Below, piece after piece: positions 14,742-21,951 of a stretch of DNA of 34,879 nt. Below the pieces are notes generated by a model. It did not search any database. It saw nothing but the letters and a program-made list of their open reading frames with translations, and had not been told where the DNA came from. The translations under genes were made by a program, and so were the position numbers. Each line of letters starts with the position of its first letter. The stretch's first letter is position 1. Where the stretch lies: contig CAYYJF010000019.1 of NCBI GenBank assembly GCA_964472175.1, positions 1 through 34,879 of the forward strand. The letters run 5' to 3'. This DNA is from UBA8389 sp964472175. Lineage in GTDB: Bacteria; Bacteroidota; Bacteroidia; Bacteroidales; UBA1402.

Positions 14742-16459
14742 TGCCCATTCACCCGAAATACCTGCTTTGGGTCGTTGTCCTATTGGCTGCAGCAACGACA
14801 TTGCCCTGGTTGGGTTTGTCCGACTTTTACACCAAAGGAGAACCGCGTGAAGCCTGTGCTGCCTTGTCGGTGTTGACAGAAAACAGGTGGATCCTGCCCC
14901 ATAGCTATGTGGATGAATTCGGGTTTAAGCCCCCCATGATGCATTGGCTGATTGCCTGTTTTTCCTTGCTGTTTGGAGGCATTTCAGAAGCCATTTGCCG
15001 ATTGCCTTCCGCTTTGTCCATGATTGGGGTGGCCGTGATGATGTTTCTTTTTTTTCAAAAAAAAGTTCCTTCCCAACGGGCTTTTTTGGCCACCTTGTTG
15101 TTTGTCTCCTCCTTCGAAGTGCACCGATATGCCCTGGAATGTAGGGTGGACATGACCCTGGCTTTTTTCATGGTGATGTCCCTGTTTTTGATGTATCGTT
15201 GGTGGGAAAAAGGGCAGGTGGGGTATCCGTTTTGGGTGGCGTTGATGCTCACTTTTGCGGCTTTGGTCAAAGGCCCTGTCGGTATTTTTCTACCGATAGC
15301 CTGCTGGCTGGTTTTTGCCTGGCTGAAGAAAGAAATTTTTTGGATACAGTTTAAAAACACGCTGTTTTGGAGTTTGCCTGCTTTGCTGGTGCTTGGTGCA
15401 TGGTATTTTCTGGCCTGGAAAGAAAGTGGCGATGCTTTCATTCAGGTCGTTTTTGCCGAAAACATTGGACGTTTGTTCGGCATGGACCGCGATGCTCTTG
15501 GCATTCGTTATCATTTGGGACATCAGGCGCCCTTTTGGTTTTATCTGCCTGCTTTTTTCATCGGACTGTTGCCTTGGAGTCTGGTTTTGTTACTTGCTTC
15601 TTTGAAGTGGGCATTGGCAACAAAAATGGTCGTCATCAGGTCTTTTTTTAGCAGAATCAAGCTGTCCGGAATGCCTTCGTTGACGCTTTTTTCCATGGTG
15701 ATTTGTGTGGTCATTATGTTGTTTTATACCTTGTCTGCTTCTAAAAGATCGGTGTATATTTTGCCTGTCTATCCCTTTGCCGCTTATTTGATGTCCGTCT
15801 TTTTTGAAAAAGCAGAACAGAAATTTCCAACATTTGTGAGAAAAACCGTTCTGGCGTTCCTGATGCTGGCTTCTGTTTTGTGGTTGGCCTTGACTATCAT
15901 GCATTTTATTCCGGTTTCAACCTGGTTTCAGGCGGTGCCATTGTCAGATAAAGCACTTTATGACCTATCTTTGTTGGATGTGGGGTGTGCGAACCCCACT
16001 TTGACCATGATCATAGGTTGGGTCGTCTTGTTTGTTGCGCTCTGTTGGTTGCTTGCGAAAAAAACGATGCATCATCGAATGATATGCAGTGTTTTGGTAC
16101 TCATTTCGGTGCAGGTGTTTTTGGAGTCGGCTGTGTATCCGATGTATAAAAACGGTTATTCTGTTCAATCGGTGGTCACTTCCTTGCAATCGGAATTTGG
16201 CACGGACGAGCCCCTGTATGCGATGAACGATTTGAAAACCTATCGACATATGTACGGGATCAATTATTATGTATCCCACAAACTTGAAAACTTTGAACGT
16301 TCTAAACCTAAGATCGGACTGTTGTTGGTCGCAGCTTCCGATCTTCCCAAGATTCAACAAAAATACGCAACAACGTATCGGTTTGAGGTCTTGAGAACAT
16401 ACAAACCTTATAACGAATTGAATGATGAAATCCTTGCTTGTCAAATTGTTGCGCTCTAG
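14741..16459 (+). CDS. ArnT/PMT-like GT39-type glycosyltransferase, polytopic
   Basis: A 572-residue integral membrane protein of the PMT/ArnT superfamily (GT-C fold). These enzymes transfer a sugar from a polyprenyl phosphate to an acceptor on the periplasmic side. About ten to twelve hydrophobic segments are visible. The first external loop carries the expected acidic motif, DFYTKGEPREACA, followed by KPPMMHWL as in ArnT-like proteins. A C-terminal soluble part begins near residue 480. It lies between lpxB and gtrA/GT2, which could make and flip its donor, so lipid A or LPS core is the likely acceptor. The exact sugar cannot be read from sequence. The 3' end overlaps gtrA by 38 bases. Confidence 0.88.
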   Translation: MPIHPKYLLWVVVLLAAATTLPWLGLSDFYTKGEPREACAALSVLTENRWILPHSYVDEFGFKPPMMHWLIACFSLLFGGISEAICRLPSALSMIGVAVMMFLFFQKKVPSQRAFLATLLFVSSFEVHRYALECRVDMTLAFFMVMSLFLMYRWWEKGQVGYPFWVALMLTFAALVKGPVGIFLPIACWLVFAWLKKEIFWIQFKNTLFWSLPALLVLGAWYFLAWKESGDAFIQVVFAENIGRLFGMDRDALGIRYHLGHQAPFWFYLPAFFIGLLPWSLVLLLASLKWALATKMVVIRSFFSRIKLSGMPSLTLFSMVICVVIMLFYTLSASKRSVYILPVYPFAAYLMSVFFEKAEQKFPTFVRKTVLAFLMLASVLWLALTIMHFIPVSTWFQAVPLSDKALYDLSLLDVGCANPTLTMIIGWVVLFVALCWLLAKKTMHHRMICSVLVLISVQVFLESAVYPMYKNGYSVQSVVTSLQSEFGTDEPLYAMNDLKTYRHMYGINYYVSHKLENFERSKPKIGLLLVAASDLPKIQQKYATTYRFEVLRTYKPYNELNDEILACQIVAL

Positions 16460-16862
16460 TTTTATCAAATATGCCATTGTCGGCTGCCTGGGTTTGGTGG
16501 TCGATTTGGGCCTGTTTTATTTGCTTCACGAAGTGCTGGATGTCAATTACCTGATATCCAATATTGTCAGTTCTTCGTTGGCCGTACTACATAACTTTAT
16601 TCTGAATTCCTTCATTACCTTCAAAGTGCGTGATAAATTGGTTCAGCGTTTTGTGTCTTTTTATCTGGTCGCTCTGATTGGAATGGGGGTGAGCTCTGGC
16701 ATTCTGGCCCTGATGATTGATGTGCTGATGCTTCACAGTATGTTTTCCAAAGCGGTCTCCGTTTTCATTGTTGCGATCCTACAGTATTTTATCAACAAGA
16801 AATGGACGTTTGGTGAAAAGAAAGTGTTTACTTTGATTCAACGTAGTTCAAACAAAGATTGA
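16422..16862 (+). CDS. GtrA family membrane protein
   Basis: A 146-residue protein with four hydrophobic segments: IKYAIVGCLGLVVDLGLFYLL, then LISNIVSSSLAVLHNFILNSF, then FYLVALIGMGVSSGILALM, and a last one ending LQYFINKKWTF. The pattern FxKYaxVGxxgxxvdxgxfxxL and the ending NKxWTF are GtrA signatures. GtrA proteins are thought to move polyprenyl-phosphate sugars across the inner membrane. It overlaps the GT39-like gene by 38 bases and ends two bases before the GT2 start, so translation of the three is probably coupled. Confidence 0.92.
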   Translation: MMKSLLVKLLRSSFIKYAIVGCLGLVVDLGLFYLLHEVLDVNYLISNIVSSSLAVLHNFILNSFITFKVRDKLVQRFVSFYLVALIGMGVSSGILALMIDVLMLHSMFSKAVSVFIVAILQYFINKKWTFGEKKVFTLIQRSSNKD

Positions 16863-16864
16863 AA

Positions 16865-17815
16865 ATGCAAACATTGTGTGTTGTGATTCCTTGTTACAAT
16901 GAAGAAGAGGTGCTTCCTGCATTGTATGACGAATTGAAATCCGTACTGAATGGTTTGGATGAAGTGGAGCCCACCATCCTTTTTGTGAACGATGGCAGTA
17001 CCGATGCGACAGGACAAATGTTGACCCGTTTGTCCATGCAGGACCCTTCGGTGACCATTTTGCATTTGTCGAAAAATTTCGGACATCAGGCTGCTGTTTC
17101 AGCGGGTTTGCATCATGCCGATCACGATTTTGTGGTCATCATGGATGCCGATTTACAGGATCCGCCTGCATTGATTCCTCAAATGTTGGATCAGATGGAG
17201 CGGGAGTCGGCCAATGTGGTGTATTGTGTTCGTTCAGACCGGGCGGGAGAAACCTATTCCAAAAAATCTACAGCCAAGCTGTTTTACCGCTTTTTCAACC
17301 GCTTGTCAGACCAACCTTTTCCCCTTGATGCAGGTGATTTCCGCTTGATTGACCGACGCATTTGTCAGGAATTTAAAAAATTCAGGGAAAAAGGAAAATA
17401 CATCAGGGGTATCGTGAGCTGGGTCGGATTCAAACAGGTTCCCTTTTATTACAAACGCCAGGCCCGCTATGCCGGAACCACCAAATATCCCTTCAATAAA
17501 GCCCTGAAATTTGCAGGTACAGCCATGTTCTATTTTTCCAAGAAGCCTTTGAAGCTAGCAACTGGTTTGGGCTTTACGGCTGTTGTCATCGGGTTGCTTT
17601 TTGCCGTCTGGACCTTGTTGGGTAAAATATTCGGATTCACCAATGCAGGCATCGGATGGAGCTCAATCATCCTGTTGGTCATCTTTTTTGGAGGGGTTCA
17701 ACTTCTTACCGTTGGTGTGCTCGGTCAGTACATTGGCATCATCTTCGATGAAGTCAAGGACCGTCCTGAATACATCATCGAAAAGGTGGACAAGCAAGAG
17801 CATCTCATCGTCTAA
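16865..17815 (+). CDS. GT2 glycosyltransferase, GtrB/ArnC-like (polyprenyl-phosphate sugar synthase)
   Basis: A GT-A-fold enzyme that probably loads a sugar from a nucleotide donor onto undecaprenyl phosphate. The 316 residues show CVVIPCYNEEEVLP, the nucleotide site FVNDGSTDAT, the metal-binding DADLQDPP and LDAGDFRLIDRR. Two C-terminal membrane helices follow (about 230-285), the usual GtrB/ArnC/DPM1-bacterial layout. ATG 16865 is chosen over an in-frame TTG at 16859. Together with GtrA and the GT39-like gene it completes a three-part donor-flippase-transferase set. It is convergent with mscS, three bases apart, with no visible terminator. Confidence 0.9.
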   Translation: MQTLCVVIPCYNEEEVLPALYDELKSVLNGLDEVEPTILFVNDGSTDATGQMLTRLSMQDPSVTILHLSKNFGHQAAVSAGLHHADHDFVVIMDADLQDPPALIPQMLDQMERESANVVYCVRSDRAGETYSKKSTAKLFYRFFNRLSDQPFPLDAGDFRLIDRRICQEFKKFREKGKYIRGIVSWVGFKQVPFYYKRQARYAGTTKYPFNKALKFAGTAMFYFSKKPLKLATGLGFTAVVIGLLFAVWTLLGKIFGFTNAGIGWSSIILLVIFFGGVQLLTVGVLGQYIGIIFDEVKDRPEYIIEKVDKQEHLIV

Positions 17816-17818
17816 AGT

Positions 17819-18721
17819 CTACGAATCCAGTCTTTCTATATCGCCAATGTGTCTGATCACTCTTTGCGGGAAAGGAATTTCAATGCCTTCACGTTCAAAT
17901 GTTTCTTTGATGCGTTTCAACAATTCACCGGTAACGTCCCATTGACGAAGCGGCTTGGTTTCACCCGATATTTTAATTCCGATGGAGCTATCTTCTAATG
18001 AGTCCACCCTTAGAAAAAAAGGTGCAACGTTGATATCAGTTTTCCACTTGGGATCATTGGCTAGGTTTTCTCCAATCTGATTGATGATCTTTTTTGCAAA
18101 TTCGATGTCTGTACTATAGGAAACACCTACTTTGACGTTGATTCTGGCAAATTGTTTTGCACTGTTGGATACTTTTTTGATTTCACCATGCGGGATGTAA
18201 TGTACAGTGCCATTCATGTCTCTCAATGTGGTCACTCTTAGGCTTATATCTTCTACAGTGCCACTTAATCCTTCGATGTTGACAACGTCCCCTATGCGGT
18301 ATTGGTTTTCCAGAATGATGAAAAATCCGGTGATGACGTCTTTGACCAGATATTGACCGCCAAAACCGATGGCCACACCCACGATACCGGCACTGGCCAG
18401 AATGGGCGCGATGTTGACGCGGACCGATTGCAAAATCATCATAAATGCGATGATCATGATGATGGTGTTGATGCTCCAGCTGAATATGCGCACCAGGGTG
18501 TTCATGCGCTTGATTTCGGCATCATCCATTTGCAATTTATCCGAATGAACCGCTGTTTTTAGAATTCTTTCAATGAAACGTTTGGCAATGATTTTCAACA
18601 ACCATGCTGCGCCGGCTATGGCAATCACTTTCAAACCAACAAACAGGGATTTGTTCACCCAATTGATGAGTTGTTCGTGAAAATTCGGATCGGAATAGAA
18701 ATCAAAGATATTTGCTACCAT
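17819..18721 (-). CDS. mscS: Small-conductance mechanosensitive channel (MscS family)
   Basis: A tension-gated channel that releases solutes on hypo-osmotic shock. The 300 residues have three N-terminal membrane helices. The pore helix is glycine/alanine-rich (NIAPILASAGIVGVAIGFGGQYLVKDVITGFFIILENQ, residues ~105-145). The MscS beta domain follows (YRIGDVVNIEGLSGTVEDISLRVTTLRDMNGTVHYIPHG), then the C-terminal alpha/beta domain ending IEIPFPQRVI. The size is close to E. coli MscS (286). On the minus strand it comes directly after tpx. The tpx terminator ends about 14 bases before this start codon. Confidence 0.95.
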   Translation of the reverse strand: MVANIFDFYSDPNFHEQLINWVNKSLFVGLKVIAIAGAAWLLKIIAKRFIERILKTAVHSDKLQMDDAEIKRMNTLVRIFSWSINTIIMIIAFMMILQSVRVNIAPILASAGIVGVAIGFGGQYLVKDVITGFFIILENQYRIGDVVNIEGLSGTVEDISLRVTTLRDMNGTVHYIPHGEIKKVSNSAKQFARINVKVGVSYSTDIEFAKKIINQIGENLANDPKWKTDINVAPFFLRVDSLEDSSIGIKISGETKPLRQWDVTGELLKRIKETFEREGIEIPFPQRVIRHIGDIERLDS

Positions 18722-18729
18722 AATTGAAT

Positions 18730-18762
18730 GAAAAAACCGGCTTCAAAGCGGATGAAGCCGGT
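18730..18762 (-). terminator. Rho-independent terminator between tpx and mscS
   Basis: ACCGGCTTCA (18736-18745) pairs exactly with TGAAGCCGGT (18753-18762) around a 7-nt loop. On the minus strand a run of six T follows. It lies 18 bases after the tpx stop, and its T-run ends only 8 bases before the mscS ATG. Confidence 0.88.
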
Positions 18763-18780
18763 CACAAAATTACAAAAAAT

Positions 18781-19281
18781 TTATTTGAGCAATTCAACAA
18801 CAGGTGCATATTCCGGTTCCTGGGTGATTTCCGGTACTTGCTCTGTGTAAATGACTTGCCCGTTTTCGTCCAAAACCACCACACACCTTGACAAAATGCC
18901 GGCCAAAGGCCCGTCAATGATGCGCAGACCGTAGTCCTGTCCAAAGTCTCTGTTTCTCATTTCGCTCAGGGTGATGACATTGTTTAAGCCTTCAGCACCA
19001 CAAAAACGACTCAATGCAAAAGGTAGGTCGTTCGAAATGCATAGGACAACGGTATTGTTCATTTTCTCGATTTCGGCGTTGAATCGACGAACCGATGCTG
19101 CGCAAACGCCCGTGTCCACACTTGGGAAAATATTCAGGACAACTCTTTTGCCTTTGAACTGATTTAAACTGGCATCCGACAAATCGGCTGCGGTCAATAA
19201 AAAATCCGGAGCTTTCGAACCAACTTTTGGTAAATTTCCAACGGTGTTAATGGGATTCCCTTTCAATGTAATGGTTGCCAT
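18781..19281 (-). CDS. tpx: Thiol peroxidase (Tpx), atypical 2-Cys peroxiredoxin
   Basis: It reduces hydrogen peroxide and alkyl peroxides using thioredoxin. The 166 residues match the family length. The peroxidatic cysteine lies in PSVDTGVCAASVRRF and the resolving cysteine in LSRFCGAEG, both at the spacing of Tpx. KVGSKAPDFLLTAADLSD at the N-terminus and a C-terminal VVVLDENGQVIYTEQVPEIT complete the thioredoxin fold. E. coli Tpx is periplasmic, but no signal peptide is seen here, so a cytosolic place is likely. A TATATTTG box lies 41 bases upstream on its strand, and a strong terminator follows. Confidence 0.96.
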   Translation of the reverse strand: MATITLKGNPINTVGNLPKVGSKAPDFLLTAADLSDASLNQFKGKRVVLNIFPSVDTGVCAASVRRFNAEIEKMNNTVVLCISNDLPFALSRFCGAEGLNNVITLSEMRNRDFGQDYGLRIIDGPLAGILSRCVVVLDENGQVIYTEQVPEITQEPEYAPVVELLK

Positions 19282-19322
19282 GTGTTTAAATTTTTAATGT
19301 AGTTTTTCAATCCTCTTGACTG

Positions 19323-19330
19323 CAAATATA
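19323..19330 (-). promoter_or_regulatory. Probable -7 box of tpx
   Basis: The minus strand reads TATATTTG, an exact TAnnTTTG match, 41 bases before the tpx start. No clear -33 element is seen. Confidence 0.55.
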
Positions 19331-19436
19331 ATTCAAATCTTCATTGAGCGTATTGATCTTTACATAAATCAAATTGATGCTGGTTTTTATTCGAATTTCA
19401 GCCGGCTTATTCATTGAAAAATGCGGCTTGGTTTTG

Positions 19437-19444
19437 TATCTTTG
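19437..19444 (+). promoter_or_regulatory. Probable promoter of the Dabb gene
   Basis: TATCTTTG matches the -7 consensus 18 bases before ATG 19463. A TTG at 19414-19416 is 20 bases upstream, in the right range for a -33 element. The transcript would have almost no leader. Confidence 0.6.
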
Positions 19445-19462
19445 GGGTTTAAAATTATCATT

Positions 19463-19765
19463 ATGATCAAACACATCGTATTCTGGAAACTGAAAGAAGA
19501 TGCTTTCGGCAATGACAAACAAACCAATGCGCTCCAAATCAAAGAAAAGCTGGAGGCCCTAAGAGGTGAAATCGAAGGCTTGCTTCACATAGAAGTGGGC
19601 ATTGATTTTTCAAACTCGGCCATGAGTCATGATGTGGCTTTATACACGGAATTTGCCACCAAAGAAGCGTTGAACTTCTATCAGGAACATCCCAAACACA
19701 AAGCCCTGCTTGGATTCATTACGGAATGCAGAACCGAACGTGTTGTGGTTGATTACGAAATCTAA
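19463..19765 (+). CDS. Dabb (stress-responsive alpha/beta barrel) domain protein
   Basis: A 100-residue protein with the ferredoxin-like Dabb fold. It opens MIKHIVFWKLKEDA, the usual I-x-H-x-V-F-x-K/L start, and contains VGIDFSNSAMSHDVALYTEF and a late YQEHPKHKALLGFI with the conserved H-P-x-H. Dabb proteins form dimeric barrels, and most bacterial members have no known function. ATG 19463 is chosen because homologues begin with this strand; the frame runs 14 codons further upstream, across the promoter. It stands alone between divergent tpx and the convergent fragment behind asnB. A short AACCTTTAAGGTT palindrome after its stop may aid termination. Confidence 0.88.
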   Translation: MIKHIVFWKLKEDAFGNDKQTNALQIKEKLEALRGEIEGLLHIEVGIDFSNSAMSHDVALYTEFATKEALNFYQEHPKHKALLGFITECRTERVVVDYEI

Positions 19766-19777
19766 CCTTTAAGGTTT

Positions 19778-19957
19778 TTATTTGAAAACAAACGGTTTTC
19801 CGCTTTTTGTGATGCCTTCTGCGCTGATATCCAATTGCTTGCAAGTGGAGTTGTTGTAGAATCGGATGGTTGCATTCCCTGTGCTGTCTGTTGTGACATC
19901 CGGATTCCAATACAGGGTGCGCCGCACATCGTCGATGGTTGGCAGTATTTCAAACAT
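19778..19957 (-). pseudogene. Orphan C-terminal tail of a large MG2/carboxypeptidase-regulatory-like surface protein
   Basis: The 59 residues begin MFEILPTIDDVRRTLYWNPDV and continue through TTDSTGNATIRFYNNSTC to QLDISAEGIT. I recognise this as the C-terminal domain of very large Bacteroidota proteins with macroglobulin-like or carboxypeptidase-regulatory-like domains. In those, this segment is preceded by many hundred residues. Here nothing precedes it: the upstream DNA on the same strand is the asnB terminator hairpin and asnB. It is therefore most likely a leftover after deletion or replacement of the gene body. No promoter is visible. A real 59-residue gene cannot be excluded but is unlikely. 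Confidence 0.6.
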
Positions 19958-19967
19958 GTTTACAAAC

Positions 19968-19996
19968 AAAAAAGGTGCTTCAAAATGAAACACCTT
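19968..19996 (-). terminator. Rho-independent terminator of asnB
   Basis: On the minus strand AAGGTGTTTC pairs with GAAGCACCTT (one G-U) around a 5-nt loop (plus-strand arms 19972-19981 and 19987-19996). Four further T follow the stem, after its two terminal T. It starts 30 bases after the asnB stop. Confidence 0.8.
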
Positions 19997-20026
19997 CTGT
20001 TTGGAAAAATTGTATTTAAAGAATAC

Positions 20027-21691
20027 TTAATACGCCTGCTCGTGCACGGTTTTGACAGCTCTGCCCGAAGGGTCGTTCATTTTCTTGAAGGCTTCATCCC
20101 ATTCCAGTGCGATGGGGGTGGAGCACGCTACGGATGGTACGGAAGGTACACACATGGCAGCAGAAGATGATGGAAAATGTTCGGCAAAAATGCTCCGGTA
20201 CAAGAATTCTTCTTTGTTTAAGGGGGGATTGATGGGGAAGTAGCTGGCTGCTTCCTCCATTTGTGTGTCCGTTACTTTTTCTTGAGCAACCGCTTTTAAA
20301 CTGTCAATCCAACTGTAGCCGACACCATCTGAAAATTGTTCCTTTTGTCGCCAGGCAACCTCTTTGGGTAGGTAATCTTCAAAAGCTTTTCTGAGAATCC
20401 ACTTTTCCATACGGCCATCTTTACACATTTTGTCCGCAGGATTGAGTCGCATGGCCACATCCATAAATTCCTTGTCTAAAAATGGAACGCGGCCTTCTAC
20501 CCCCCAAGCTGCCAAAGATTTGTTGGCACGAAGACAATCATACAGGTGTAGCTTATCCAGCTTTCTAACGGTTTCTTCGTGCAAGTCTTTTGCAGAGGGT
20601 GCTTTGTGGAAATAAAGGTATCCACCAAAAATTTCGTCGGCACCTTCGCCGGACAGCACCATTTTTACCCCCATGGCTTTGATGGCTCTAGCCAGCAGAT
20701 ACATGGGTGTGGAGGCTCTTACTGTTGTAACATCGTATGTTTCAAGGTGGTATATTACATCGCTGATGGCATCCATTCCCTGTTCAACCGTAAAATTGAT
20801 TTCGTGGTGCACTGTTCCAATGTGTTCAGCGACTTTTTTGGCAGCAGTCAAATCGGGTGAACCAATCAGCCCTACTGCAAAGGAGTGCAGTTGTGGCCAC
20901 CATGCTTTTTCTGTATCACCAGATTCCACCCGCATGGCTGCATATTTCTTGGCTACGGCCGATATGATGGAAGAATCCAAACCGCCTGAAAGCAGGACGC
21001 CATAAGGGACATCGGACATCAATTGTCTTTTCACGGCGCTTTCGAGCGCTTCTTTTAGTTCTTCAATAGAACTGCTGTTTTCTTGAACATTTTCAAACGA
21101 CATCCAGTCGCGTTGATACCAACGTTCCGGTGCTCCGTGTTTGCTGTACAGAAAATGTCCGGGTAAGAACACTTCCACTTTGCTGCAAAAAGATTCCAAT
21201 GCTTTCAGCTCTGATGCAACAAAAAATTGGTTGTGTCTGTCCCAACCCATATATAAGGGTATAATCCCAATATGGTCGCGGGCGATTAAATACACATCGT
21301 TTTTGATGTCATACAAAGCGAAGGCGAAAATGCCATTCAGCTCTTCCAAAAAATCGATGCCTTTTTCCTGATACAGGGCCAAAATGACTTCGCAATCAGA
21401 TTGTGTCTGAAATTCATATTTACCTGCATATCTTTCCCGAATTTCTTCGTGGTTGTAGATTTCTCCGTTTACAGCCAGAACGCAGGTTCCATCCGGCGAA
21501 AATAAGGGCTGGCTGCCGGATGTGGGATCAACAATGGAGAGGCGTTCATGCGCAAGAATCGCTTTTTCTCCGCAGTAGATGCCAGACCAGTCAGGGCCTC
21601 TGTGACGAAGTTTTTTAGCCATTTTCAGAACTTGAGGCCTAAGTTCCTGGGCGCTTTGCTTGAGCTCAAATGCTCCTGTAAATCCACACAT
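20027..21691 (-). CDS. asnB: Asparagine synthetase B (glutamine-hydrolysing)
   Basis: It converts aspartate, glutamine and ATP to asparagine, glutamate, AMP and PPi. The 554 residues match E. coli AsnB. The N-terminal class II glutaminase domain starts with the catalytic Cys2 (MCGFTGAFEL), with LRHRGPDWSG, HERLSIVDP and VNGEIYNHEEIRE. The synthetase domain carries the PP-loop LLSGGLDSSIISA, VLSGEGADEIFGGY and the later VEGRVPFLDKEF. The C-terminus has VAWRQKEQFSDGVGYSWID. A TACATTTG -7 box lies 29 bases upstream, and a strong terminator follows. It is divergent from ilvE. Confidence 0.96.
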   Translation of the reverse strand: MCGFTGAFELKQSAQELRPQVLKMAKKLRHRGPDWSGIYCGEKAILAHERLSIVDPTSGSQPLFSPDGTCVLAVNGEIYNHEEIRERYAGKYEFQTQSDCEVILALYQEKGIDFLEELNGIFAFALYDIKNDVYLIARDHIGIIPLYMGWDRHNQFFVASELKALESFCSKVEVFLPGHFLYSKHGAPERWYQRDWMSFENVQENSSSIEELKEALESAVKRQLMSDVPYGVLLSGGLDSSIISAVAKKYAAMRVESGDTEKAWWPQLHSFAVGLIGSPDLTAAKKVAEHIGTVHHEINFTVEQGMDAISDVIYHLETYDVTTVRASTPMYLLARAIKAMGVKMVLSGEGADEIFGGYLYFHKAPSAKDLHEETVRKLDKLHLYDCLRANKSLAAWGVEGRVPFLDKEFMDVAMRLNPADKMCKDGRMEKWILRKAFEDYLPKEVAWRQKEQFSDGVGYSWIDSLKAVAQEKVTDTQMEEAASYFPINPPLNKEEFLYRSIFAEHFPSSSAAMCVPSVPSVACSTPIALEWDEAFKKMNDPSGRAVKTVHEQAY

Positions 21692-21720
21692 AATGTCAAA
21701 TTATAATCCTTTAATAATGG

Positions 21721-21728
21721 CAAATGTA
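21721..21728 (-). promoter_or_regulatory. Probable -7 box of asnB
   Basis: The minus strand reads TACATTTG (TAnnTTTG), 29 bases before the asnB start, giving a leader of roughly 20 bases. The rest of 21729-21850 is A/T-rich with no gene; I see only an imperfect direct repeat there (21763-21782 and 21783-21803). Confidence 0.55.
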
Positions 21729-21850
21729 TAGAAAAAAATCCATATAACTATTAAAAAGACATCAAAAATGCCATATTGAGGATAAAAATGTCCTTTTTGA
21801 GGGCTATTTTTGATTTTTTTCACAAATGGAGATCATAAATTTTTGAAAAA

Positions 21851-21881
21851 CAGCTGGTGCAATGTACCAATAGTCCAGCTG
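21851..21881. promoter_or_regulatory. Inverted repeat CAGCTGG-N17-CCAGCTG upstream of ilvE (possible operator)
   Basis: CAGCTGG (21851-21857) and CCAGCTG (21875-21881) are perfect complements separated by 17 bases. The repeat ends 8 bases before the ilvE -7 box, so it covers the place of the -33 element. This layout fits a repressor or activator site; no regulator is known for it. Confidence 0.4.
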
Positions 21882-21889
21882 AAAAATTG

Positions 21890-21897
21890 TATATTTG
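21890..21897 (+). promoter_or_regulatory. Probable -7 box of ilvE
   Basis: TATATTTG matches TAnnTTTG, 54 bases before ATG 21952, giving a leader of about 45 bases. I see no leader peptide rich in branched-chain residues and no T-box in it. Confidence 0.6.
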
Positions 21898-21951
21898 CAT
21901 CACTACAGAAAAAATTAAACCTGACATTCAGGGTTATAAGACTTATTGATT

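Noticed and set aside
19958..19993. Upstream ATG that would lengthen the tail fragment to 71 residues
   Set aside because: The extra residues are encoded by the asnB terminator hairpin, so they are not real coding sequence.
21692..21951. Riboswitch, T-box or leader-peptide attenuator before asnB or ilvE
   Set aside because: No T-box sequence, no short frame rich in Asn or branched-chain codons, and no terminator/antiterminator pair are visible.
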